A stretch of DNA of 64,000 bases from Aphanothece sacrum FPU1 (GCF_003864295.1 NZ_BDQK01000006.1:154567-218566); one strand, 5' to 3'. Shown: positions 55,693-64,000, numbered from the stretch's first letter. A program made the numbers and translations. Notes: generated from the sequence alone by a model not told the origin.

Positions 55693-55709
55693 GGTGGGCA
55701 ATGCCCACC
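55693..55709. repeat. Hairpin repeat before the thioesterase gene
   Basis: GGTGGGCAATGCCCACC, a third member of the hairpin family, 144 bases upstream of the thioesterase start. Confidence 0.7.
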
Positions 55710-55852
55710 TTACTAACAATAAAATTAAGCAATTTTTTGTGCCACATTTGCTAAATAATCAAAATATTTTCCATATTTCATAATGATTGAGAACAAATTA
55801 TATTTGATGTATCCTGAGTCATGAAGAAAATCCTCTTATATTACTAGAAACA

Positions 55853-56272
55853 ATGAAAACTTACGAATATCATCACATTGTCAATTTTGAAGAAACTAAC
55901 CTAGTTGGTAATGTTTATTACGCTAATTATGTTAGATGGCAAGGTCGTTGTCGAGAAATGTTTCTCAAAGATAATGCTCCTGATATTATCACAGAACTTG
56001 CTCAAGGATTAGCCTTAGTTACGGTTTCAGTTTCTTGTGATTATCTATCAGAATTATTCGCCTTTGATCAAGTAATCATTAAAATGACTTTAGCAGAAGT
56101 TAAACAAAATCGTATTACCATGTTATTTGAATATTGGCGAACTACAGACCAAGAAGAAGAATTAGTGGCCAAAGGAAAACAAGAAGCAGCTTGTATGAAG
56201 CGACAAGGAGAAAAAACGGTTCCTATTCCTATTCCTGAGTCATTAAAAAAAGCTTTAGAAAAATATCAATAA
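55853..56272 (+). CDS. tebC: Hotdog thioesterase, enediyne cassette E10/TEBC type
   Basis: A 139-residue 4HBT-like protein. Key region NFEETNLVGNVYYANYVRWQGRCREMFL is the signature stretch of enediyne thioesterases (CalE7, SgcE10). It contains the expected GNVYYANY in place of the GHVNN of other hotdog enzymes. The C-terminal strand region ends ALEKYQ. TEBC releases the polyene from the PksE ACP. The gene completes the five-part cassette with 41372, 42464, 48105 and 49109. A 171-base gap precedes it. The reading frame is intact. Confidence 0.9.
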   Translation: MKTYEYHHIVNFEETNLVGNVYYANYVRWQGRCREMFLKDNAPDIITELAQGLALVTVSVSCDYLSELFAFDQVIIKMTLAEVKQNRITMLFEYWRTTDQEEELVAKGKQEAACMKRQGEKTVPIPIPESLKKALEKYQ

Positions 56273-56327
56273 ATGAAAATTATGTAGGGGCTTAATACCA
56301 TTAAGCCTTTATTATTACAAATAAGGG

Positions 56328-56478
56328 ACTTTAACTCGTTCATAGTTAAGCTATACAAACAAAGGTTGCCTACGCAACCTATAATGGCAGTCCACGAAGG
56401 TGGACTTTGTTTCTATAGAATAAGGCTTTAGCCTTTTATTAATTATTAGTTTAGCACAGTAAGTCCCGTAGAACCGTG
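56328..56478. repeat. MITE-family copy, left end degenerate
   Basis: Shares about 140 bases with 57720-57878: AGTTAAGCTATAC, the GGTTGCCTACGCAACC hairpin, CAGTCCACGAAGGTGGACT, then TTAGCACAGTAAG and TCCCGTAGAACCG at the right end. The left terminal repeat is not recognisable. Confidence 0.7.
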
Positions 56479-56522
56479 TTTTTAGCATTCATAAAAAAAA
56501 ATATTTGTCATATATTTGTATA

Positions 56523-57089
56523 TTAAATTATTAACCAATCAAAAATATCTTTAACTGTTAATTGCCAATTATCTAAAATACTTAAAACCGGTAAAATATC
56601 CAATCCTGATAAAATTTCTGGTAATTGATTCGGTTTAAAAATCATCACAGACTCATCTTCTGAGTCAATTAACCAGCCTAGTTCTGTTCCCTGTTTTAGA
56701 CAAAATAAAATCTTTTTAATAACCTTAGTAGCTGATTGTTCTGGAGACAAAATTTCAATGATCCAATCAGGATGAATTTCAAATTTATTAGCAATTTTCC
56801 CTTGGGGAGTTTTTGGGATTCTCTGCCAACTAAAAACCGCCAAATCTGGCACAATCGAACGTCCCCCAAAGGTACAGCGCAACTCAGGAAAAGCATAGGC
56901 TAATTTTTGGGGTAAGGTAACATTATTAATCGCTGTTCCTAGACGAATTTGTAAGGTACTGTGTTCTCCTTGGGGCATCGGTTTTTGACAAATTACTCCA
57001 TTAATATATTCGCTGGCTGGTTTAGTTTCGGGACTTTTTAGAAATTCTTCAAGAGTCAAAGACTGTTCAATATTTTTAGTAATAATCAT
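56523..57089 (-). CDS. Uma2 family putative endonuclease
   Basis: A second Uma2 subtype (LTLEEFLKSPETKPASEYI, then CTFGGRSIVPDLAVF, then HPDWIIEILSPEQSATKV). It is clearly paralogous to the gene at 61748 and distant from those at 45603 and 47441. The PD-(D/E)XK-type core with EILSP is intact. The ATG has a nearby AAGGAG site. These genes multiply in cyanobacteria as members of an expanded, functionally uncharacterised family. It lies between two MITE copies together with the globin gene. Confidence 0.8.
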   Translation of the reverse strand: MIITKNIEQSLTLEEFLKSPETKPASEYINGVICQKPMPQGEHSTLQIRLGTAINNVTLPQKLAYAFPELRCTFGGRSIVPDLAVFSWQRIPKTPQGKIANKFEIHPDWIIEILSPEQSATKVIKKILFCLKQGTELGWLIDSEDESVMIFKPNQLPEILSGLDILPVLSILDNWQLTVKDIFDWLII

Positions 57090-57166
57090 CTGTTTATCTC
57101 CTTAATCTAATTCTTCATTTGTTGTGCAATTAAATTTTTATAATTTTTCTTACCTATTTAACCAGC

Positions 57167-57658
57167 TTAATGATTAAAAAAACGCTGACTTTTTAATGAA
57201 GCAACTAACTTAACATCATCGTCTTGATAAAGTTCTTTCTCTCGTTGAATAAAAATATCTGCTAAAGCGGTATAAGCTTCTTCCCAAGCGGCCATAATTT
57301 CAGGAGTTGCTTGCTCTTGTAAAACTTCCTTCATTGCTAATAATAAAAAATCGCCAATCACGGGATATTGTTCTGCAATCACTTGACTATCAACATGACG
57401 ATTAGCAATTTTTTCAACTGTTTTTTTTAACTCATCTAATTTATCAATATGAATCGCATAAGCATAAATAGAACCCGCTAATTTATTTGGTTGTGATCCC
57501 CCATCTACATGAGTCATAAAAGTGGTTTCAAACCATAATCTATACTCAGGACGAGATTCAAACATTAATTGATACATTTTGCGAGTAATTTCTTCTCCTC
57601 TTTCCTTTAAAATTGGAGCAGTTGCTTTAACTAAATCAATTGTTTTTTGACTAACCAT
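57167..57658 (-). CDS. Single-domain globin, flavohaemoglobin-like
   Basis: A 163-residue globin with the flavohaemoglobin-type layout: TIDLVKATAPILKERGEEITRKMYQLMF, then PEYRLWFE, then proximal His in KIANRHVDSQV, then EQYPVIGDFLLLAMKEVL and AAWEEAYTALADIFI. No reductase domain follows. It could bind oxygen or NO. The ATG at 57656-57658 is chosen over the upstream TTG because a GGGAG ribosome site sits nine bases before it. Neighbours give no pathway hint. Confidence 0.85.
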   Translation of the reverse strand: MVSQKTIDLVKATAPILKERGEEITRKMYQLMFESRPEYRLWFETTFMTHVDGGSQPNKLAGSIYAYAIHIDKLDELKKTVEKIANRHVDSQVIAEQYPVIGDFLLLAMKEVLQEQATPEIMAAWEEAYTALADIFIQREKELYQDDDVKLVASLKSQRFFNH

Positions 57659-57682
57659 TAGTAACAATCTCCCTTATTTTTT

Positions 57683-57875
57683 CGGTTCTACCGGACAAAT
57701 TATTCTAAATTATTATAAATGATAGACCTTAACTCGCTCAGAGTTAAGCTATACAAATAAAGGTTGCCTACGCAACCTATAATGGCAGTCCACGAAGGTG
57801 GACTTTGTTTCTATAGGATCAGACATAAGGTCTGTCATTAATTATTAGTTTAGCACAGTAAGTCCCGTAGAACCG
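57683..57875. repeat. MITE-family copy with both terminal repeats
   Basis: CGGTTCTACCGGAC at the left matches the inverse of GTCCCGTAGAACCG at the right with one mismatch. The interior carries the same hairpins as the copy at 56328. No target duplication is obvious. Confidence 0.75.
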
Positions 57876-57900
57876 TGTTTTTGGTGAGAATCAGGTATTC

Positions 57901-57962
57901 GGGGCGGGTTTATCTAACTTTTAGCTGAGAATCAGTGATTTTTGTAAAAAACCCGCCCCTAC
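57901..57962. repeat. Palindromic repeat GGGGCGGGTTT ... AAACCCGCCCC
   Basis: The arms GGGGCGGGTTT and AAACCCGCCCC flank a 40-base loop. It is the intact intergenic relative of the repeat captured inside unbV, and sits just beyond the M23 peptidase stop, so it may serve as terminator. Confidence 0.75.
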
Positions 57963-57976
57963 AAACTTTTGCATAA

Positions 57977-58852
57977 CTATGGGTTAACTTTGGGAAAATG
58001 AGTTTCGGGATCTTGAGCTACCCAACCAACAGGAAACTTATAACGAACTTCAAAATGTAGATGAGGTTGCAAAATATCAGGCTTTCCCGTCTTCCCTACA
58101 TAGCCTAACACATCGCCCGCTTGAACAGATTGACCTATTTTCGCCTTAAAGCGACTTAAATGAGCATAACGAGTCTGTCGGCCATTACCATGATCCACCA
58201 CCACTAAAAAGCCATAGCTTCCTTCTTGGGCCACAAAAATAACCATTCCCCGATCCGCCGCTAAAACAGGGGTTCCGGGTTCCGCTAATAAATCTACCCC
58301 CCCATGAAAAAATGATTGTCCTGTCGTCGGATTCGTATGCCATCCATACCCCAGTCCAATAGGGGCCACAAAGGGCAAAGGATAGCTTTTAAGCCCTGTA
58401 TAATCCCCTCGTCGGGGGGTTTCCCATGGTTGCCAATTTACCCCCGGAATAAAAGCAACTTTAGGGTTAGGTACACAGCCATTAATCTCAAACAAAACAT
58501 CGGCCCGCACACCATAAGCAGTGGATAAATCTCGCCAAGTCGCCCCATTTGGCACTTGTACCCGAATTCCATCAAAGGGAGGTATAAGAATATCTTGGCC
58601 AACTGGAACCTTTCCCTGAGCTAAACTAGGATTAAGTCGAACTAAAGTCGCCGGAATAAGTTTATAACGCTTAGCAATACTCTCAATAGTTTCTCCTGGG
58701 GCCACCCGATGACGTTGTATCCGAGATAGGGCCGGAACCGGACACAAAGAAGATGGAGAGTTTTGTGCCAAATAAGGACTAAAAGATATCAGAGGGATCA
58801 GGGAGACAAATAACCATAACCACCGTTCACGACTCACTTTCCTATAAAACAC
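57977..58852 (-). CDS. LysM-M23 metallopeptidase (lysostaphin-like)
   Basis: A signal segment (LWLFVSLIPLISFSPYLA) is followed by two LysM modules (HRVAPGETIESIAKRY; VPNGATWRDLSTAYGV). The M23 domain has FHGGVDLLAE (first His-Asp pair), the central TRYAHLS and the HLHFEVR zinc site. It should cleave peptidoglycan cross-bridges or act as an EnvC/NlpD-like amidase regulator in the periplasm. The start is GTG and overlaps the hom stop by 11 bases, implying cotranscription with homoserine dehydrogenase; there is no functional link. Confidence 0.9.
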   Translation of the reverse strand: MFYRKVSRERWLWLFVSLIPLISFSPYLAQNSPSSLCPVPALSRIQRHRVAPGETIESIAKRYKLIPATLVRLNPSLAQGKVPVGQDILIPPFDGIRVQVPNGATWRDLSTAYGVRADVLFEINGCVPNPKVAFIPGVNWQPWETPRRGDYTGLKSYPLPFVAPIGLGYGWHTNPTTGQSFFHGGVDLLAEPGTPVLAADRGMVIFVAQEGSYGFLVVVDHGNGRQTRYAHLSRFKAKIGQSVQAGDVLGYVGKTGKPDILQPHLHFEVRYKFPVGWVAQDPETHFPKVNP

Positions 58853-60140
58853 GCAAAATACTAGGAATACTGTTAATTGCCTCTAAAGAATGAATTTCCG
58901 CCAAAGCCTTGCGGAAGTTACCCTCACAGACATTGTGAGTGACGACCACAATTTCCGCAAGTTCCCCTTGAAAACCAATTTGTACTATTGACTCTAAACT
59001 GACCTGATGTTGACCGAAACTGGTTCCTAGATAACCGATGACTCCTGGCACATCTTCGGTGAGAAAACGGGCATAAAAGCGAGTTTCTATGGCTTCAATG
59101 GGGGTAATCTGACAATAATGTTGATGAACGCAACTTAAAAGGGGATCTAGGGTTTGAACCGGGCCACTACTTTTAAGGATGGCCACAATATTCATCACAT
59201 CCGATACAACAGAACTGGCAGTTGGGCCGGCCCCGGCCCCTGGCCCATAAAACATCACTTGTCCCAGGGGACTCCCTTCTACCAAAATGGCGTTGTAGAC
59301 CCCGTTAATGTTAGCTAGGGGATGGGTTTTAGACACTAGGGTAGGATGCACCCTTAATTGTAAGGTTTCTGAGGCTTCACCCCGTGATCCTTTAGCGATC
59401 GCTAATAGTTTAATCACAAAACCTAATTTATCAGCATAGATAATATCAGCCGCGCTAACTTGACGAATGCCTTCACAGTAGACATCTTCCCGTTTGACTT
59501 TTCCTCCGAACCCCAGAGAGGCTAAAATAGCGATTTTATCGGCTGCATCTAACCCATCCACATCGGCAGTGGGATCGGCTTCAGCATAGCCTAATTGTTG
59601 CGCTTCGGCTAAAACATCGTCAAAATCTGCCCCATATAGGGTCATTTGGGTCAAAATGTAGTTAGTTGTGCCGTTAACAATGCCAATAATGTTGTTAATG
59701 CGGTTAGCCCCTAAAGATTGTTTTAGAGGTTTAATGATGGGGATACCACCGCCAACTGCCGCTTCTAAAAGGACGTATACTCCTGCTTTATTGGCTGCTG
59801 CGTAGATTTCATCTCCATAACGGGCGATCACAGCTTTATTAGCAGTGACAACGTGCTTTTTGTGATTAATAGCTTGTAAAATGAGCGATCGCGCGGGTTC
59901 TAGCCCCCCTAATAATTCCACCACAATATCAATATCAGGGTCGTTGACGATACTTTCTAAGTCTGTCGTCATCACTCCTGATAAGAATTCTACGGAACGA
60001 GGTTTATCAGGCGATCGCACTCCGACCCGATGAATGACGATTTCCTCTAATAAAGGGTTTCGTCCCGATGGATCAAGCAGAATTTGCGCCGTTCCTGTGC
60101 CTACCGTTCCCAACCCAAGTAAACCAATCTTAAAGGCCAC
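58842..60140 (-). CDS. hom: Homoserine dehydrogenase
   Basis: It makes homoserine from aspartate semialdehyde for Thr, Met and Ile synthesis. The NAD(P) site GLLGLGTVGTGTAQIL, the catalytic region AAVGGGIPIIKPLKQSL, the GIVNGTTNYILTQM motif and ADPTADVDGLDAADK are clear. The C-terminal ACT domain (FLTEDVPGVIGYLG) indicates feedback control by threonine. Length 432 is typical of monofunctional ACT-bearing enzymes. The start ATG is well defined. Confidence 0.96.
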   Translation of the reverse strand: MAFKIGLLGLGTVGTGTAQILLDPSGRNPLLEEIVIHRVGVRSPDKPRSVEFLSGVMTTDLESIVNDPDIDIVVELLGGLEPARSLILQAINHKKHVVTANKAVIARYGDEIYAAANKAGVYVLLEAAVGGGIPIIKPLKQSLGANRINNIIGIVNGTTNYILTQMTLYGADFDDVLAEAQQLGYAEADPTADVDGLDAADKIAILASLGFGGKVKREDVYCEGIRQVSAADIIYADKLGFVIKLLAIAKGSRGEASETLQLRVHPTLVSKTHPLANINGVYNAILVEGSPLGQVMFYGPGAGAGPTASSVVSDVMNIVAILKSSGPVQTLDPLLSCVHQHYCQITPIEAIETRFYARFLTEDVPGVIGYLGTSFGQHQVSLESIVQIGFQGELAEIVVVTHNVCEGNFRKALAEIHSLEAINSIPSILRVL

Positions 60141-60429
60141 AATGATGCTCCTGTCGTCATCTTCCTATTCTAGATTAACTCTTTATTGTCTCAGATTGTT
60201 GAGGGGTTGTGAATTAATTTAAAAATGCTAACTAATAACCCACCAGTAAGCCAAAAGGAATTTAAAATGCGTTTTGACTTATTTATTTATAAAGCCATAA
60301 CACTATGTTATAGTTACACAAATCAAATATATATTCTAGATGAAGTAGAACCAGATAAACTTCTGCGGGAGAAACCTTCATCGAGTTAATAACGTCCCAC
60401 AAAAGAGACTCCATACATACAATAATTAT

Positions 60430-61719
60430 ATGCAATCAAAATCAACAGTTAAACCCTGGTTTTTCATTCCCACTCTTTATTTTGCGGAAGGACTTCCTTA
60501 TATTCTAATTAATTCTGTTTCAGTTATTATTTATAAGAATCTAGGGGTAGATAATGCTCAAATTGCTTTTTGGACAAGTCTTCTATATCTACCTTGGGTA
60601 CTTAAAATGTTTTGGTCGCCTTGGGTTGAAAAAATAGGAAAAACTAGAGATTGGATTATTATTACTCAATTAGTAATGGTCAGTTGTTTGGGAATAAGTG
60701 CGATCGCTTTACAACTTCCTAATTTCTTTTATATTTCTTTAATAACTTTCACATTAGGGGCCTTTGTTTCGGCCACCCATGATATTGCAGTAGATGGGTT
60801 TTATTTAGAATCATTAAACTTTACTCAGCAAGCAGAATTTGCCGGAATTAGACCAATTTTTTATCGAGGTGCTGTGATCTTTGGTTCAGGTTTTTTAGTA
60901 GTATTGGCCGGTAAATTAGCCAAATCATGGAACAATATATCTCTGAGTTGGACAGCGGCCTTAAGTGTTTGTGCTTTAATTTTTTTAGCTTTCTCTATAT
61001 ATCATTTTTTTAGTTTACCTAAATTCTCAAATTATCATAACAAAAAATCAGATAATACTGAGAATATTAATATTCATGAGCAGAAACAATCTGAAAATAT
61101 CAACTCATTACAAATTATTGCTTCCTATTTCCGTAAACCTAAAATATTAATAATTTTGGCATTTATCTTATCCTATCGTTTTGGTGAAGCACTCTTAATT
61201 AAATTAAGTAATCCCTTTTTATTAGATTCCTTTGCTCAAGGGGGCTTAGAATTAAGTACAGAAGAAGTCGGCTTGATGTATGGTGGTTTTGGTGTAATAT
61301 CTTTAATATTAGGAGGAATGTTAGGGGGTTTTGTCATAGCAAAAATTGGACTTAAAAAGAGTATTTTTCCAATGGCATTAGCCCTGAACTTACCTAATCT
61401 TTTTTACTTCTATATGTCTCTAGTTAAACCTTCTTTACCAGTAACTACAATGTTTATCTCATTGGAACAGTTTGGTAGTGGATTAGGATTAACCGCTTTT
61501 ATGGTTTATTTAATGGAAATTTCTGAAGGAGAATATAAAACTGCTCATTATGCCATTTCTACAGGAATTATGGCTTTAGGAATGATGTTACCCGGATTAA
61601 TTAGTGGTTATCTTCAACAAGAACTTGGATATCCCTTATTTTTTATGGTCGCTTTTTTACTTACTGTTCCTGGGATGTTCACAGTCTTTTTTATCCCTTT
61701 AAAATCAAGAAAATTATAA
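60430..61719 (+). CDS. AmpG/PAT-type MFS transporter
   Basis: About 12 transmembrane segments in 429 residues. N-terminal motif YFAEGLPYILINSVSVIIYKNLG and LPWVLKMFWSPWVE with THDIAVDGFYLE in span 4-5 match the AmpG-like (PF13000/MFS_1) muropeptide and acyl transporters. AmpG imports anhydromuropeptides in Gram-negative bacteria; related PAT members carry acetyl-CoA. The specific substrate is not determined. It is monocistronic, 28 bases ahead of a Uma2 gene in the same orientation. Confidence 0.82.
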   Translation: MQSKSTVKPWFFIPTLYFAEGLPYILINSVSVIIYKNLGVDNAQIAFWTSLLYLPWVLKMFWSPWVEKIGKTRDWIIITQLVMVSCLGISAIALQLPNFFYISLITFTLGAFVSATHDIAVDGFYLESLNFTQQAEFAGIRPIFYRGAVIFGSGFLVVLAGKLAKSWNNISLSWTAALSVCALIFLAFSIYHFFSLPKFSNYHNKKSDNTENINIHEQKQSENINSLQIIASYFRKPKILIILAFILSYRFGEALLIKLSNPFLLDSFAQGGLELSTEEVGLMYGGFGVISLILGGMLGGFVIAKIGLKKSIFPMALALNLPNLFYFYMSLVKPSLPVTTMFISLEQFGSGLGLTAFMVYLMEISEGEYKTAHYAISTGIMALGMMLPGLISGYLQQELGYPLFFMVAFLLTVPGMFTVFFIPLKSRKL

Positions 61720-61747
61720 TTAAAATTAACTAAATTTCATAGAGGTA

Positions 61748-62314
61748 ATGATGGTACAAACACTTAATAAAATCCTCACTTTAGAGGAATTTCTCCAACT
61801 GCCTGAAACTAAACCCGCTAGTGAATATATTAATGGTCAAATTATCGAAAAACCCATGCCCCAAGGAAAACATAGTCGTATCCAAGCTGAGTTAATTATC
61901 ACGCTTAATACTGTTGCCAAATCTCAGAAAATAGCTTATGCTTTTCCTGAGTTACGCTGTACTTTTGGGGAACGTTCTATTGTTCCTGATGTCGTAGTTT
62001 TGCGTTGGGATAAAATTCCTTGTGATGAAGATGGAGATATTGCTAATATTTGTTTAACCTATCCAGATTGGACAATTGAAATTTTGTCACCTAATCAAAA
62101 CCCAATTAAAGTGATGGGAAATATTTTTTATTGTTTAGATAATGGTAGTGATTTAGGATGGTTAATTGATCCTGAAACAAAATCTGTTCTTGTCTTTTAT
62201 CCTCAACAACAACCCTTACTCTTAGAAACCTCAGAAGATATTTTACCTGTTCCTGAATTTCTGCCTGAACTAAAATTAACTGTCGGTGATGTTTTTAATT
62301 GGTTAAAGTTATGA
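61748..62314 (+). CDS. Uma2 family putative endonuclease
   Basis: Paralogue of the gene at 56523: LTLEEFLQLPETKPASEYI, then CTFGERSIVPDVVVL, then YPDWTIEILSPNQNPIKV and NLGWLID-type end. The two start codons ATG ATG are both possible. Cotranscription with the upstream transporter is likely given the short gap. Function unknown. Confidence 0.8.
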   Translation: MMVQTLNKILTLEEFLQLPETKPASEYINGQIIEKPMPQGKHSRIQAELIITLNTVAKSQKIAYAFPELRCTFGERSIVPDVVVLRWDKIPCDEDGDIANICLTYPDWTIEILSPNQNPIKVMGNIFYCLDNGSDLGWLIDPETKSVLVFYPQQQPLLLETSEDILPVPEFLPELKLTVGDVFNWLKL

Positions 62315-62354
62315 TAAGTAAGTGGACAAAATTAATTACACAAAATTTGTACTA

Positions 62355-62412
62355 GGAGCGGGTTTTTTACATAAATCAATGATTCTCACAAAAAAACTAG
62401 ATAAACCCGCCG
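62355..62412. repeat. Degenerate copy of the GCGGGTTT palindrome
   Basis: AGCGGGTTTTTTAC at the left and AAACCCGCC at the right bracket a 35-base loop related to that at 57901 (AATGATTCTC versus GAGAATCAGTG). It follows the Uma2 gene. Confidence 0.6.
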
Positions 62413-62432
62413 GATGGTTTTTTACACAAATC

Positions 62433-62600
62433 CATAATTCATAATTCATAATTCATAATTCATAATTCATAATTCATAATTCATAATTCATAATTCATAA
62501 TTCATAATTCATAATTCATAATTCATAATTCATAATTCATAATTCATAATTCATAATTCATAATTCATAATTCATAATTCATAATTCATAATTCATAATT
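62433..62600. repeat. Heptamer tandem repeat (ATAATTC)n, about 24 copies
   Basis: A perfect 7-bp array of 168 bases. Its right end runs into the alpha/beta hydrolase: the stop codon TGA and the last Leu codon of that gene (62593-62598) are made of repeat units. Such short tandem repeats are common and unstable in cyanobacteria. Confidence 0.97.
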
Positions 62601-63504
62601 TTTTAAGCCAATCTAATAAAATAGGATTAAATTGATCAGGACATTCATCATGAAGACAATGACCTGCGTGATCTAATTCTACTAAAATAATATTAGGATT
62701 TAATTGAGCAAAAATTGGGCCAAGAGAAGGAGGTATAAAACGATCTTGAAGACCCCAAACCAATAACATAGGCATTGTTAATTTAGGCAAAACAGCTTGA
62801 ATAGATGGCCCATAATCAGTACCTTTCACCGCTTCAAATAATAAACAAAATGTTCTAGCTGCCCCCTGATCTTGAGGAGGTATAGTAATAATATGAACTA
62901 ATTCGTCAGTAATAGCAGAAGCATCATAATAAGCTAATTTAATCCAAGGACGAATAATCTGAGGACGACGAATAATATTAAATAACCCTTTTAATAATAA
63001 AGGTGGGGAAAATAACCCTTCTATAGTATTAACAATAGGACGCAACCAACTAGGAATTGTTTTCTGTCTTAAAGACACATCCGGTAAACTAATCATGACC
63101 ATTCCTGCCACCATTTCAGGATAACGTTCAGCCACCGTTACACATAATAAAGCCCCAATAGAATTACCCACCAAAACAACAGGTTGACCAATAAAAGTTA
63201 GCCAAAAATCATGAACTTGTTCAGCCCAAAGATACATACTATAATCAGTTGCTGCCTTTTTTGAACCCCCAAACCCTAACAAATCTAAGGCATAGATTGG
63301 GTATTCTTGCGCTAAAATGGGGATATTATGCCGCCAATGTTCAATAGCCGCCCCAAATCCATGTAATAGGATTAAGGGAGTTTTAGTACATTCCTGCTTC
63401 TGACCTGAAACCCATAAATAACTATAACGGATAGGCCAACCCCGCCAAACCCAAAGCCGTTGCTTTCCGATGCGTTTTTCCCAAGGTGTATTATTTGATA
63501 CCAA
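62593..63504 (-). CDS. Alpha/beta hydrolase
   Basis: A 303-residue protein with oxyanion-loop LILLHGFGAAIEHWRHN, nucleophile elbow VLVGNSIGALL (Ser about 115), acid in VWGLQDRFIPPS and histidine in DHAGHCLHDE. It belongs to the broad abhydrolase_1/haloalkane dehalogenase-like group; the substrate is unknown. Orthologous genes are commonly found in cyanobacteria, often single copy. The start is TTG (VSNNTPWEKR). The stop lies inside a heptamer array, so the C-terminal two codons are repeat-encoded. Confidence 0.8.
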   Translation of the reverse strand: MVSNNTPWEKRIGKQRLWVWRGWPIRYSYLWVSGQKQECTKTPLILLHGFGAAIEHWRHNIPILAQEYPIYALDLLGFGGSKKAATDYSMYLWAEQVHDFWLTFIGQPVVLVGNSIGALLCVTVAERYPEMVAGMVMISLPDVSLRQKTIPSWLRPIVNTIEGLFSPPLLLKGLFNIIRRPQIIRPWIKLAYYDASAITDELVHIITIPPQDQGAARTFCLLFEAVKGTDYGPSIQAVLPKLTMPMLLVWGLQDRFIPPSLGPIFAQLNPNIILVELDHAGHCLHDECPDQFNPILLDWLKKL

Positions 63505-63742
63505 AATGTAAGCGTTATAAATCTTTACACTTTTTGATTGTAAGATACTTAAGACTCAGATTAAAATGAAATTGGTAGAAACCTAAATATGGTAAAACCG
63601 AAAAACGATTGCGTAAACTTAAAAATAAAGTAAATAAATCAGACAGAACTTTGTGGAGAATTAGTAAAATGAAATAATTGCTCTGATCAACCTAATCTAC
63701 TAAAGTTCATCCATCTAAATAGAGAAAAATTAACAAACGCCT

Positions 63743-64000
63743 GTGATAGATAAAAGACGCCCTCAACGCGATCTCCCCAAAATCAACGAAAGAATACGCT
63801 TCCCCGAAATTCGAGTCATCGATAGTGATGGTTCTCAAGTAGGCGTAGTCACTCCTGAAGATGCCTTAAAACTAGCCCAGGAGAGAGAATTAGATCTGGT
63901 TTTGGTGAGTGAAACCGCTAAACCTCCTGTTTGCCGAATCATGGATTACGGTAAGTATAAATTTGAACAGGAGAAAAAAGCCAGAGAAGCTAAGAAAAAA
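63743..64000 (+). CDS. infC: Translation initiation factor IF-3, 5' part
   Basis: The frame starts with GTG and reads [18 protein letters not shown], then [15 protein letters not shown] and [19 protein letters not shown], the typical IF-3 N-terminal domain. IF-3 prevents 30S-50S association and selects initiator tRNA. The gene is cut by the window end, with 86 codons present and the linker [14 protein letters not shown] just begun. Cyanobacteria start infC with unusual codons; the GTG here fits. Confidence 0.93.
   Translation, partial: MIDKRRPQRDLPKINERIRFPEIRVIDSDGSQVGVVTPEDALKLAQERELDLVLVSETAKPPVCRIMDYGKYKFEQEKKAREAKKK

Overview
The window comes from a low-GC cyanobacterium, probably a unicellular or colonial Chroococcales-type strain. 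The evidence is the light-independent protochlorophyllide reductase genes chlL and chlN with the cyanobacterial DUF5331 gene between them, many HIP1 octamers (GCGATCGC), heptamer tandem repeats, PEP-CTERM proteins, several Uma2 (DUF820) genes and a GUN4-domain protein. I cannot name the species from sequence alone.

Layout. 0-10 kb is mostly core genome: a secreted beta-propeller protein, recQ, coaX, a Lin0512-family protein, a small toxin-antitoxin-like group, chlN-DUF5331-chlL and two hypothetical genes. 10-24 kb is accessory: a GUN4-domain coiled-coil protein, an SbmA/BacA-like ABC exporter, an aldo/keto reductase, two sulfotransferases, a glycosyltransferase, two paralogous 2OG-Fe(II) oxygenase-fold enzymes, two small glycine-rich membrane proteins and a LamG-DUF2235 hydrolase. 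24-41 kb is an aeruginosin-type peptide assembly line: A-KR-PCP loading module (split by a frameshift), C-A-PCP-E module whose pocket reads as leucine, three Choi-forming enzymes of the bacilysin BacA/BacB/SDR type, and C-A-PCP-C-PCP. 41-56 kb is an enediyne-type warhead cassette in canonical order: DUF1702/UnbL, UnbV, UnbU, iterative PKS (KS-AT-ACP-KR-DH-PPTase) and a hotdog thioesterase. A duplicated block of PEP-CTERM plus Uma2 genes is wedged between UnbV and UnbU. 56-64 kb returns to ordinary genes: Uma2, globin, LysM/M23 peptidase, homoserine dehydrogenase, AmpG-like transporter, alpha/beta hydrolase and the start of infC.

How the genes may work together. The peptide line would join an aryl-lactate, D-Leu and Choi. 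The sulfotransferases, glycosyltransferase and the two oxygenase-fold enzymes are candidate tailoring enzymes, and the ABC protein a candidate exporter. The most striking point is that both oxygenase-fold enzymes replace the iron-binding Asp of the HxD motif with Gly (HTG and HYG). This HxG signature is known from Fe/2OG halogenases such as WelO5 and BesD. The downstream cassette would make a linear polyene or enediyne precursor. It lacks recognisable warhead-maturation and self-resistance genes within the window, and three of its genes carry in-frame insertions of dispersed repeats.

All assignments rest on reading translated sequence and recalled family motifs. No database search or structure prediction was run.
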